Shown: piece after piece, positions 51,328 through 61,846 of the stretch
Numbering within the stretch: position 1 is the stretch's first letter
Layout of the letters: the number at the start of each line of letters is the position of its first letter
From: Antrodiella citrinella
Lineage: Eukaryota > Basidiomycota > Agaricomycetes > Polyporales > Steccherinaceae
Direction of reading: 5' to 3'
Length of the DNA stretch: 64,000 nt
Assembly (NCBI GenBank): GCA_004802725.1
Contig: SGPM01000001.1
Span: 248,001 to 312,000, forward strand
The notes under the pieces: generated by a model
Told to the model about the DNA's origin: nothing
Seen by the model: the letters and a program-made list of their open reading frames with translations, nothing else
Databases searched by the model: none
Position numbers and translations under genes: made by a program

Positions 51328-53181
51328 ATGGCTCCTTCACTGCGGGAACTGCTCAACGAACCATTTGGACCGTACACAGACTCTGAAGTGCTGGCTGAAA
51401 CACTGAAGAGCACGAGAACCAAGATGCTCGGCCTACACCGCGTGTTCCTCTCGTGTCGTGGCGAGCCTACTGGGTAAGAGATACTTCGCTGATAGCTCAT
51501 CGTTATTGATGCATTGAACATACAGACTCACGAACTGCGAACCTTCCCAACACGAGTTCAACACAGGGAACGCCCAAATCGATGTGGAAGGGACCCTGTT
51601 CATCCGAAAGCTCGAATGGTTGTCGCCTGAAGGGAAAGATCTTGTACAAGACGACTTGCAAGATAGACATCCTTCCCTCGCCTCAATGACCCTCCGGAAC
51701 CTGTACGGACGTTCTTCCACTAGTAAGCCTCTTGGTGTCAAGGTCAGAATCAGGGCAGTAAAGAACATGACTGCCGTATACCTATTGTGTAAGTTGATAC
51801 GTCTTCGATTGATGGTGGTTCCACTGCATCTTCCTTGATAGCCGTAGAGGTGCCTTTTGGTCTGTTCATAAAAACTGAGGATCGGTAGGTGTTCTACATA
51901 TCAATCCGCTCGTTGCGAGATTAACGCGAGAGCTACGCAGATATCGTGGCTATGAAATATGTTCCATGGACCCTGTCACATACCAACTGTCGGCTCTGTA
52001 CCTCTCTCGCTATCGCACTCTGCGTGTGATAAAGGACATAGTGAAGTATGACACCGAACAATCTGAGGAACCTACGCCTCCAAAGCACCGCCATCCCAAC
52101 TGGTTTGCTTCGATGTATCTCAGACGTTTCCGACGCGCAGAAGAGGACGCGGTTGCTGTCCACCTTTCCTCTGATTCCGAACATGAGACAGATTCTGAGG
52201 CCGAAGCTGAAAGTCACACCGTCCGGCCTAGGATTGTGCGGCCTCTGCTGCATCAATCTCGCGCCGAGATTTTGCTCATGTTTGCGAAACATGTTGAATG
52301 GTTGGTCGAGCAACAGCGGCGGCGCAAACAGGACCGCTACTTTGATTGGGGGAACTGGATTTTTATTGTCAAGCACGCACGACGCCGTGCACGGGGCGAC
52401 GAAGACGCGTTGCTGGCCCAATTTACGACTGTTGAAGACGAAGATGAAGATGAAGATGAAGATGAAGGCGAGCAGGAGATGCAAGTGGACGATGACGCTG
52501 TGAGCTACCGTAGTTCCTCACCGCCCGTCCTTGGACGACCTGCTCTCAAAAGGAAAGCCATTACACCGGTATGCGCCCTTCATTTTCCTTACAACTATTG
52601 ACTCAGAACAGATGTCCCAGGCTAGAAGCACTACAGTATACTCTAGCAGCAGTGTTCGCCAGCGCACACCTTCCCCCTTAGGATCCCCGCCTGCCTCACT
52701 ACCTGGACCCGGAGGACTCGATGATCTGCTTGACAAACATGATGTCGACTTCTCCGACCCGTCCGACTCTGATTCTGACTGGTCGGACAGCGACGCCTCT
52801 CTCGCCTCGCGTCCACCTACGCCTCCTCCACCGGTTCTGCTTAAGCGTATCCCATACGTGCTCCTCCACCCACCGAAACTCCCCAAGTACTCCTTCAAAT
52901 GGGACTGCCCCGTAGACGGGTGTTCGTATTCTACAGATCTCCTCCGGCCAACGGAAGAAGAGTGGAAATACGTCCCGGCTTATGGGAAGGAAAAATTCGG
53001 CGACGTCAAGAAGTGGAGTTCAGCAGACGGATGGGTACAGCAATATTTCGACAGAGTGGTTGCACGGCATTATAAGGAGCACTTTGATGAATTGGGTATC
53101 GATGCTCGACTGGATGGAAAAGCTGTGAGTCGAGACGTGTCTCTTCGCAAAAAGATAATCTATGAACATCGGACTGTGTAG
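51328..53181 (+). CDS. Fungal protein of unknown function, possible C2H2-like motif
   Basis: I do not recognise the family. Five exons join cleanly: ATG 51328 (MAPSLRELLNEPFGPYTDSE); then an intron to LTNCEPSQHEFNTGNAQIDV and TLFIRKLEWLSPEGKDLV; an intron before VEVPFGLFIKTEDR; a roughly 56-nt intron at 51889-51944 to YRGYEICSMDPVTYQLSALY; and one near 52570-52612. The middle holds a Glu/Asp run encoded by GATGAA repeats. After a Ser/Asp-rich linker, the C-terminus has WDCPVDGCSYSTDLL and, about 60 residues on, HYKEHFDELGI, a C-x4-C ... H-x3-H arrangement that could bind zinc but is widely spaced. The stop is at 53179-53181. Acidic runs and basic KRK patches suggest a nuclear protein; this is inference. 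It is convergent with HSP104. Confidence 0.68.
52436..52467 (+). repeat. (GATGAA)n hexamer run coding for Asp-Glu
   Basis: An imperfect run of GAAGAT/GATGAA units inside the unrecognised gene at 51328, translating to alternating Asp and Glu. Such runs vary in length by replication slippage, so it may be polymorphic between strains. Confidence 0.7.
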
Positions 53182-53441
53182 GTGAGATTCGGGTGGGCGA
53201 ACCTGCCTCCAAGACCTCGTGTCGAGAAGCAACCCGTGAAACCAGAAGCAGGCCCGTAGAGTCAGTCATATGCCAGTGAAACATAGCGGAAAGTGCGAAT
53301 CTTCATAGATGTGCTACAACATATTCGACGGTTGCTTGGTTCTAAAATACATAACGTGAACTTGATGAATGCATACTGCTATTATTACATTGCGCCAAAG
53401 GTAAAATGCCAATCCGTCCTTTCTTCCCAACTGTGGGACCT

Positions 53442-56400
53442 CTAATCCATATCCTCAATCTCAATATTGTCATCATCGGAATCCATGTCCACATCTTCCG
53501 CAGCGTTCCCTTCGTGATTAGGCAATATTGCTAGCCGATTGTGAGGACCGTCGAAGCGGATCTTCACCGTCTCTCCGGGCAAGACCTTCTCCGAGAGGAT
53601 CATCACACTCAGAGGGTTCAACAACTCGCTCTGGATGGCACGGTTCAGAGGCCTTGCACCGTAGGTTGTCGAATAGCCAATGGAAACGAGGTAGTGTTTG
53701 GCTTCATCGTCGACGTCAAGGATCATCTTCCTGTCGACAAGACGTTCTTGGACTTCCTTCAGACGGATGTCCACGATAGAAAGAACGTTCTTCCTGGAAA
53801 GCGTGCGCTGGAAAATATATCAGTACCGAAGTTCAAATGAGGATGAACAATGTAACTTACGAAAATGACGATCTCATCGACACGATTGATGAACTCAGGC
53901 GGGAAGTGAGCCTGGATGGCACCCATAACGAGCTCTTTCGTCTTCGCTTTGACGGGTCCTTCACCCATATCGTTGAGGTAGGCAGCACCCAGATTGCTCG
54001 TCATTATGACGACCGTATTGCGGAAGTCGACCACACGACCTTGGCCGTCGGTGAGGCGACCATCGTCGAGGACTTGCAAAAACAGAGTGACAAACTCGCG
54101 CGAGGCTTTTTCGACCTCGTCTATCAAGACGATAGAGTACGGCTTGCGACGAACATACTCGGTGAGTTGCCCACCCTGGTCGTGACCGACGTATCCAGGA
54201 GGTGCACCGATGAGACGGGCGATGGAATGTTTCTCGGAATACTCTGATCCGTCGATTCTGATCATAGCATCCGGAGAGTCGAATAGAAGTGTCGCCAGCT
54301 ACAAAAAATTTGGTCAGTCAAATTGTCCAAAATGCGTGAATAGCACAATATGCTTACCGTCTTACTGAGCAATGTCTTTCCCGTTCCTGACGGTCCTGCC
54401 ATGAGGAAGCTAGCAATGGGCCGTTGTGCGTTCCCGAGGCCACTCCTGCTCAATCGGATAGCGTTGGCGACCGCCTTCACCGCCTCCGGCTGACCAACCA
54501 CGCTTTGCGCTAGAATCTTCTCCATCCTCAACAGCTTCTCCTTCTCCGTACTCATCAGCCTCGTCACAGGGATGCTCGTCCACCGCGCAACAATCTCTGC
54601 GATCTGGTCCGGCGTAACGATATCCGTCCCAGAACCATTCTCCGTATCTTCCTTCTCCTTCTTCGCCTCCAGGGCAATCAAACGGTTTTGCAAGTCAGGA
54701 AGAGCATAGTACCGCAAGTCGGAGGCGGTGGCGAGGTCGTACCGGCGTTCGGCTTCGTCGGCTTTGGCCTTCAGTTCCTCAATTTTGCGGCGCACTTCCT
54801 GGATCTCGCCACCGCGCGCTTTCTCAGCTTCGTACGCTGCTTGAAGTGGACTGAGCTGGTCGTCGACATCAGCGATGGCTTTTCGGGCTATCTTCAGACG
54901 TTCCCTGGAAGCGTCGTCTTTCTCGCGCTCCAACGCGTGAATTTCAACTTCTAGCTCGAGCTTGCGGCGTTGAAGTTTGTCGATGGCTTCAGGAGCAGTC
55001 TCACGAGTAACGCGTACACTGTGTATACATATCAGCATCACGTCAATACAGAAGATGAGAATAGGCTGTTTGCATACCTTGCACACGCCTCATCAACAAG
55101 GTCAATGGCCGCGTCCGGAAGTCGTCTTGAGGTCAGGTACCGATGTGCCAGTGTGGCGGCTTGAATGAGAGCGCCGTCCAGAATGCGTACACCATGGTGG
55201 ACTTCGTATTTGTCGCGAATGCCACGAAGGATACTGATCGTCTCAGGAACAGAAGGCTCGTTGACGATGACCTGAGCGAAACGTCTTTCCAACGCAGCGT
55301 CCGTCTCGATGTACTTGCGGTATTCAGCCAAGGTCGTCGCGCCGATGCAGCGGAGCTTGCCACGTGCTAGCAGAGGCTTAAACAAATTGGCGGCGTCCAT
55401 ACCGCCGCCTTCGGAACCTCGTCCAGCCATGATGAGGTGTAACTCGTCGATGAAGAGGATGATGCCGGTGCCCGCGTCCGCAGCCTTCTCGATCTCGTTC
55501 AAGACAGACTTGATACGCTCCTCGTATTCGCCCTTGTACTTGGCACCAGCCATGAGAGCACCCATGTCCAGCGAATAGAGCCTTCCGAGGAGGGAGGCGG
55601 GAACGTCGCGGTTGACAATACGCTGAGCGAGGCCTTCAGCGATAGATGTTTTACCGACACCGGGTTCTCCAATGAGGACGGGGTTGTTCTTGGTTCTATA
55701 TAGGAGGCGCCATCAGTATCAAACGCATGAAGCCACGAACAGTATTGCTTACCTTCGACAGAGGATACGAACGACCCTTCGAATTTCGTTGTCGCGGCCA
55801 ATGACGGGATCAATCTTCCCCTCCTCCGCAAGAGAAGTGAGGTCCACAGCGTATTTCTGGAGCGCTTCGAAACCTTGCTCGGCGTTCTTGCTCTCGACCC
55901 TCCTGTTTCCCCTAATTTGTTCGATGGCGGTCTTCAGAGCGGCTTCGGTGAGACCAGCTTCTTTTAGCACGGGGGTAATGGAGGATTCTGTCAGGAGGGC
56001 GGCTAGTAGGTGGTCCTGAGCGATGTACGAGTCGTGCATGGTCTTGCGCAACGCCTCAGCATCGCGCAACACTTTGGCAGCGGCTGAGCTGAGGCTAGTT
56101 TGATCCGGCGGTGGCGATTGGGTTGGAAGGCGCACTATGATTTTCTGAATACCGCGCTTCACGACGGCCTATGGGAGTTGCATTTCAGTCATCTACTCTA
56201 GTCTCAATAGAAAGCTAGAAATACGTACCGGGTCGCCTCCTGCGCGTTGAACCACGGAACTGAATAGGGAGGTTTGACCAGAATTTCCATCCCCGCTGCC
56301 TCCTTCGTTTATGAGAACGGAAGCAAGGTGCGCAGGATGCACTACAAGTACGCAGTCAATATTTGTCATTTGCGCAATAGACGAGTGGCCACATACCTTG

Positions 56401-56484
56401 CGCGTTAGCATAGTCCTTTGCGAGTTGAACAGCAGCTAACAACGTCTCCTGTGTTTTGTCAGTAAGATCAAAGTTGGAGGCCAT
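53442..56484 (-). CDS. HSP104: Hsp104 protein disaggregase (ClpB family)
   Basis: A hexameric AAA+ chaperone that pulls polypeptides out of aggregates with Hsp70 and supports thermotolerance. ATG 56484 gives the Clp_N start [17 protein letters not shown]. The double N-domain repeat is followed by NBD1 with Walker A GEPGVGKT (about 55660) and Walker B FIDELH. The middle coiled-coil domain reads [23 protein letters not shown]2 has Walker A GPSGTGKT (about 54390), VLIDEVEKA and NRVDEIVIF. The C-terminus ends in an acidic tail ([15 protein letters not shown]), the feature of cytosolic and nuclear Hsp104 that binds TPR co-chaperones. There is no mitochondrial leader, so it is not Hsp78. The estimated length, about 900 residues, fits the family. 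A TATA-like box and a heat-shock element lie upstream on the shared promoter with NDUFS6. Confidence 0.94.
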
Positions 56485-56546
56485 GTTGAGGTTCAGGTGA
56501 AATATGCAGAGGTGGTGATGAAGTTTGAGTAGGACGTCAACAGGGG

Positions 56547-56552
56547 TATATA
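56547..56552 (-). promoter_or_regulatory. TATA-like box of HSP104
   Basis: TATATA lies 63-68 bp upstream of the HSP104 start codon and between it and the heat-shock element. Stress-inducible fungal promoters often have a TATA box. The position is seen; function is inferred. Confidence 0.5.
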
Positions 56553-56641
56553 TTGCGAGACCAACGACTAGGAGGATAGCGTTTATGTAACGACTCTGAG
56601 CTAAGGAAGAGTGAGACTTGCCTCGAAGATTCGATCGAGAC

Positions 56642-56664
56642 TTCAGGAATACCCGCGAACATTC
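56642..56664. promoter_or_regulatory. Gapped heat-shock element between HSP104 and NDUFS6
   Basis: Units fall on a strict 5-bp register: TTC 56642, GAA 56647, (no unit at 56652), GAA 56657, TTC 56662. That is four of five alternating nTTCn/nGAAn boxes, including perfect TTCnnGAA and GAAnnTTC pairs, which is what heat-shock factor Hsf1 trimers bind. It lies about 160 bp upstream of the HSP104 ATG and about 120 bp upstream of the NDUFS6 ATG. Confidence 0.72.
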
Positions 56665-56781
56665 CCGTACTTCCTCATTCGGACCTCTTACGCCACATCA
56701 CGTGAACATTCACCACGTGGCGTTGGCGCCAGTATCCCGAACCGGTCGTCGCTCAAGCTGGTTGTTCACGACTCACTCACC

Positions 56782-57460
56782 ATGCTCAGCCGTCAATTGC
56801 TACCCAGGATATCCAGGCCACTGGCCCGCTTGGCTTCCTCATCGTCGTCGATCTCCTCCGCTACTTCTCCCGTCCCTGCGAACGAGGCATCCTCTCCTGC
56901 TGCAGTTGTTCAGCAAGCCCCCAACTACCCAACCACATGGTCTACGAGCCAGCGACCCCGCCCACAGGGCCAGTCGGGTCCGCGCTTCGAGCAGACTATC
57001 ATGGAATTGCAGCCTAATGCTCAAAGTGCGATGGAGATGATTAGCAGGGAGCCTATACGCGTCGTACAGGGCAGGAAGGCTGTTTGTGATGGAGGTATGT
57101 CTTTCCTTCATGTACTGAGGGATGGGACTAAGTGTATCGCTTGGTTTTGCAGGAGGAGGCCCGCTTGGACATCCCAAGATTTTCATCAACCTTGTGAGTC
57201 GAACTGATGGCGTCAAGTGCGTAAGGATTGTAACTAATGATCCTCCTTACGCAGGACAAGCCAGGTCCCAAACCATGCGGGTATGTTCATAGCATCGCTC
57301 TCTGGGAAACCCCTACTCAAATTTGTCTGATACTGCTTGTCTTGCCACTATTTAGCTACTGGTAAGTGCATTTTGTCATGATTCATGTCAGCTTGCGTAT
57401 TGATTTCGAAATAGTGGTTTGCGTTTCGAACAGTCGCCCCATCACGGCCACGAGCATTGA
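56782..57460 (+). CDS. NDUFS6: Complex I 13 kDa Fe-S subunit NDUFS6
   Basis: A nuclear-encoded subunit of mitochondrial NADH:ubiquinone oxidoreductase that carries a zinc site and helps attach the N-module. The start chosen is ATG 56782 (MLSRQLLPRISRPLARLASS), an Arg/Ser-rich mitochondrial presequence; an in-frame upstream ATG at 56611 would include promoter sequence and the heat-shock element. Five exons: 56782-57094, 57153-57193, 57255-57280, 57356-57361 and 57415-57460. They join as ...RKAVCDGG / GGPLGHPKIFINL / DKPGPKPCG / YC / GLRFEQSPHHGHEH, matching the conserved zf-CHCC ending of the family. Exon 4 is only six bases (CTACTG) and supplies the Tyr and part of the Cys of the CGYC zinc motif. 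It shares its upstream region with HSP104. Confidence 0.92.
57356..57361 (+). other. NDUFS6: Six-base micro-exon of NDUFS6
   Basis: CTACTG is flanked by acceptor TTTAG and donor GTAAGT. With the half codons on each side (GG|C TAC TG|T) it restores Gly-Tyr-Cys of the zinc-binding CGYC motif. Skipping it would keep the frame but delete Tyr and Cys. Confidence 0.88.
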
Positions 57461-58370
57461 TGTTGTCGTGTGTAATACAGTCGCTTTTATCTGTCGGAAC
57501 TTCCTACACTGGATGCCTGAACCACTCGCATGATCTCGTCTCACCCAAAACAGTATTGTCTGACCGGTCATCATCTGCACCATATCACAACACGAAAGTG
57601 AGAATGCCTTTTACACTGTTGCCATGGCCAGGCGAGAGTGAATACAAGTACATTAGTCTACGGTAAATTGCCCGGCTGATGAGAATAGGGAAAGAACAGT
57701 ATAGTACGATTGAGGAGGAGGGAGACAGAGGACAGAGAGTCAGTGGAGAATATAAAAAGCGAACGCTTGCTGATGGAAATGCAGAGCCCAAAAAATGAGA
57801 AATATGTACGCGTGAGTGGATGAATGAATATGAACAAAGCCCAAAGTATGCCTGATGTGTGGCGGATGGGACAGGAGAGGATGAAGAGAAAAAGACAAGG
57901 AGAAATGTGAGCCTCGGGGGGCACCGCACCAGGCTGAGCCGCCGCGCGTGAACACCCGAAGGTAAGGACGAATCAGCCGGAAAAAGTGGGGGCAGGCGGG
58001 CAGAATGCACAAGAACGGATGCATGCGATTGCAGTGATATGCAGGGACGAGGGGTGGTGTGCGAGGAGACGACGGATCAGTGGTGGGTGTGGCTGATTGG
58101 ACAACATGGGCTTGGGCGGAATGGGAGTAGAGAGAGAAATAAAGAGAGTGGAGAGAGAGAGAGAAGAAAGCAAGGACGTGAGGAAAGTGAGCGTGGAGAT
58201 GAGCCATGTGCACATGCGGAGTAAACAGCAAGGAGATGGAAGCAACGATGGGAAAGTGTGCTGAACGGTGAGAAACGGATAAATACGAAACCAATGATTG
58301 TGTGAATGGGAGTGTCGCGTGAGCAGAACAGAGAGCTGGCAGCGTCAATAGCGAAGAAGCTTCACAAGTG
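57461..58370. other. Purine-rich (plus strand) intergenic stretch
   Basis: About 900 bases between the convergent NDUFS6 and kinase stops. From about 57660 the plus strand is strongly purine-rich, so the kinase transcript would carry a long polypyrimidine 3' UTR. Long minus-strand open frames here read as low-complexity Ser/His/Leu/Pro and look like composition artefacts. No RNA gene is seen. Confidence 0.5.
58124..58170 (+). repeat. GA-rich simple repeat
   Basis: An imperfect (GA)n run inside the purine-rich stretch downstream of the kinase gene, for example GGAGAGAGAGAGAGAAG near 58150-58166. It is a possible microsatellite. Confidence 0.65.
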
Positions 58371-61300
58371 TTAGCTATCCTCCGTCGAATCTTCTGGGAT
58401 GGTGAACGACATCGGCGAAAGCGGAGGATACTCTCCGTCAGCGACAGCTTCCAGTTGCGCGAATGGCGGGAGAGCAGTGAGACTGAGTTGCGCTGGCTTG
58501 TCACCGTTGCTTGGATATGGCTGAGGCTGGCGGTGGCAACTCCAAAAGTAAGCTTTCAGAACAATCAAAAAAGGATCTAGCGACTCACCACTTTGAAAAT
58601 TGGATTGATCGCAGACTTCGGCGCCATGCCAGGACTTGGTGGATGCCCGTACCCTCCCGTATCATAGGGACTATGGGGACCCTGAGAATAGTTCGGATGC
58701 ATGGGATGTGGTGGTGGCGACAACATAGGTGATGCAAGAGTATGTCGTCCTGATCCAAGACTGCGGTTGTCTACTGTGCTGTTGCTAGAATTCTCAGCGT
58801 GTTGCCAAGGTATAGGCGAGGAGAGTGACAGCATGTGCATGGGAGGAGGCTGAGGCGACCCGCCATCGGATACTGAAGATGAATCAACCGAAGCGCGGAC
58901 ATGGAAATCGTTGAGCTGCTGTTCCAACGAAAGTGATGTTGATGAACGCGTAGATGTAGGGAAGTCGTCAATAGACCCTGGCCGTAGTGACGAGAGAGAA
59001 GTCACCCTGCTCATGCCATATGCGTTTTGTCGATGCCGCGCGCGATTGGGACCAGGGTCGCTATCTACCGTCGCAAAAGAAATCACGGATATCCCGCTCG
59101 GCATATCCGACGACGACATTGAGTGGTCGTCATCAAACTCTCTGCGTCGCGCTTTGGGGCCGCGTTCGCCGTCGGACCGCCAGTCGGACCGGTACGAACT
59201 GCTGCTGGAAGACGTATTGAAATGCCCACCAGCTGCGCTAACAACAGTAGGAGACCCGGGGCTATGACTTTGAGTCTGTCGAATGGGACCAATCGTCTGT
59301 TGGACTGGCTGTTTCCCCTTGTCTTGATGTCGACCTTGCGCACGAGTGTAGGACATGCCAGGAGCAGCCATTCCAGGGTAGAGCCAGTTGGGGTCAGGCT
59401 TGGGATTAGCTTCAGCGAGACGGCGTTTGTGCATGACCGCTCTCGCTTGTTCAACCTGCATCTCGCGAACGCGGACGCGACGTTGTCGCTCAGCTTCCTC
59501 GGCCATCCTCTGCGCTTCCTTCTTGCGAGCCTTCTCGTCCATAGGCGGCGGCCGCAAATCATGTGTTGGTGAGAACTCCGACAACGAATGACTGTCTGCG
59601 CTGCTGCTTGTCCTTTTGAGGGAGGGCGTTGACTCGGCTGAGGGTACAGTGTTCTCTTGTACCGGAGGCAAAATCTGTTGATTCTGCTTATCGTTGTGAC
59701 CGAACATAGACCCGAGCACCCATTTACCAGGCTTCTTGCTAAAGCTGATTTTGGGAAACTTGTTTCCTTGTACTTGCACGTGGTCCGTCGGATGCGAAAG
59801 AGGGACTTCCTGGATCGGGTCGGGTTCTGGGGGCCTGGCAGGATATTCTTGGGCCATGGGCGACGTCTGAATATCCATCGGATGATGTGCCGAAACATAC
59901 TGGTCTTGAGGTATCTCGATCTGCGGCGAGATGTCCATGTCCCAGTCGCGTGGATGCGCGTCCTCGGGAGGACCCCAGTCAGTAAACCGTTCGGACGATC
60001 CTTGTACGGGCACATTCTGCGGCTCCTGAACACGAGTGGGATACGGGCCAACACCTGGTGTATGCTTCGTGGGAGTCAGGTCCGATACAGTTCGACTTCG
60101 AGTGGATGGATCGAAGAAGTGCGAACGGTGTGAAGAAGACACTTCCGGGATATGGGGAATGTGCGGAGAGGGTGAACCGTGAGACCTGGTGCTGAGAGCC
60201 GGATGCGAGTGAGAAGGTGGCACACTTCTCGGACTGACGGCAGGTGAATGGGGGACAGCATGCACGCCGTTCGTTCTGTGAGACCTGGGCGTGGTATGGG
60301 CAGTCGGCGTCGGCTGAGCGAAAGGGACAAATGTGTTGAGAGGCGTCGTTTCAACGAGGTAGGGGTGATCCAGACATTGTCTGCTGGTCAGCCGTACGTC
60401 TGGGTCGTACTTCAGAAGATCCGCGATACAGTCGACCAGTTTGATGGGAACACTGCGATCGAACATGGCGTATATGCTCTTTGGTTGAATCTGCGGTGAA
60501 GGTCTGAGGGACTGCGAGCTACACAATCGCGGCGAAGACATACCTTCTGAAACGCGAATCCCACTGCTTTCGCCATCTTCACACCCTTTGGCCACTTTCC
60601 ACCGCCATGAGATGCGCCTCTCTTGTCAACCCCATAGTCATCGACGGGGTCTCCCAACAACTCACATATCCTCGCCACTTGATCAATCTCCCCGTTGCCA
60701 GGAAAAAGAGGGCGTAAGTTGACCAACTCCGCCATGATCGTACCCAGCGCCCACATGTCCACGGGTGCGGAGTACTCTCTGCTCTTCAGTAAAACCTCCG
60801 GAGCGCGGTACCATCTTGTGGAGACATATTCGGTGTAAGGTGGTTTGCTCTTGATCTCCCTAGCGAGACCGAAATCGGCGAGCTTGATGATAACTACGAC
60901 ATCAGGCTCCGTGGGGGCGTCCGGACCTGCGTCTGGATGTACTGGCCTGTAATCGTGTAGTCCGGTGGTAGTGACCAGGAGATTTTCCGGCTTCATGTCC
61001 CGATGGAAATACCCCGATGCATGTATATGATACAATCCGGAGACGACTTGCTTGAATATGGACGACACCAATCCTCCAGCCAAGGGTTTGCCCTTACGAG
61101 TTTTGATCAGCTGGTAGAGGTTCCCCTCCATGGACTCGAAGACGAAGTAGAGCTCCTTGGTGCTGGGAAGGAGGAAGAAGTCGTAGAGGGGTATAATATT
61201 AGGGTGATAGGGTATTGCGCGTAACGACTGGACATTACGTAGGACATGAGAATAGAAACGCGGAGGAGGAGAGAAACACGACGGACCTCAAGCTCTTTCA

Positions 61301-61846
61301 GCCGTTTGCACTCGTCCCAGCCACCGTCCCACCTCTTCTTCATCCTTTTGACTGCAACGAGTCTCTTGTTCGCGTACTCCGGTCTCGCTCCGGCTCCACA
61401 CTGCATGGCGGACATTGGTGTATTGGGCGGTAGCGTCCCATGCCAATCGCATAACCAGACGGTTCCGAATGAGCCGTCGCCGACCACCTTGAGCGGAGTA
61501 TACGAGCGGGTAGAACCTGGGAAGCAGAAGAAATGAGCGGTTGTGAGACATGCGCGGTGGGAAGTGAACAGAATGAGAGAAAGTGGCACATACTGCTGTG
61601 CGAGTTTCCGACGAGCAGTTGATCGTTCTGCACGGTGACAGATGGGATTCCGACGACAGTGATGGGCTCCTTGGGTTGGCTGCGGTGGGACGGAGGAGGG
61701 AGGCCATTGCCGTTGGAGTGGTTTGTGTGTCCGTTTGGAACGTGACCGTTTGGTGGATGATGAGTGCTCTCGTTTGGATGGTGGTTGCTGTGGCCTTGAT
61801 GGCCATTGTTTGGGTGCATGGTACGTGGTTGAGTAGCATCGCCCAA
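58371..61846 (-). CDS. IME2: Ime2/MAK-family (Crk1-like) protein kinase
   Basis: A CDK/MAPK-like Ser/Thr kinase of the RCK/MAK/Ime2 group; fungal members control meiosis, morphogenesis and, in smuts, mating and filamentation (Crk1). The start at 61846 gives a His/Asn/Pro-rich leader (MGDATQPRTMHPNNGHQG). The kinase domain has the Gly loop VVGDGSFGTVW (about 61480), VAVKRMKK (VAIK lysine), YFVFESMEGNLYQLIK, catalytic loop HRDMKPENLL (about 60990), DFGLAREIKSKPPY and the T-x-Y activation motif TEYVSTRWYRAPEVLL. TEY here replaces the TDY of animal MAK. After the domain (LTSRQCLDHPYL) comes a long Ser/Pro/His-rich tail with a basic coiled segment (KARKKEAQRMAEEAERQRRV). The last exon ends SFTIPEDSTEDS at 58371. 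The orthology to Ime2/Crk1 is inferred from these motifs. Confidence 0.88.

Noticed and set aside
57740..58504. 254-codon minus-strand open frame overlapping the kinase 3' end
   Set aside because: Low-complexity Ser/His/Leu/Pro composition caused by a pyrimidine-rich strand; it overlaps the kinase last exon and has no recognisable motif.
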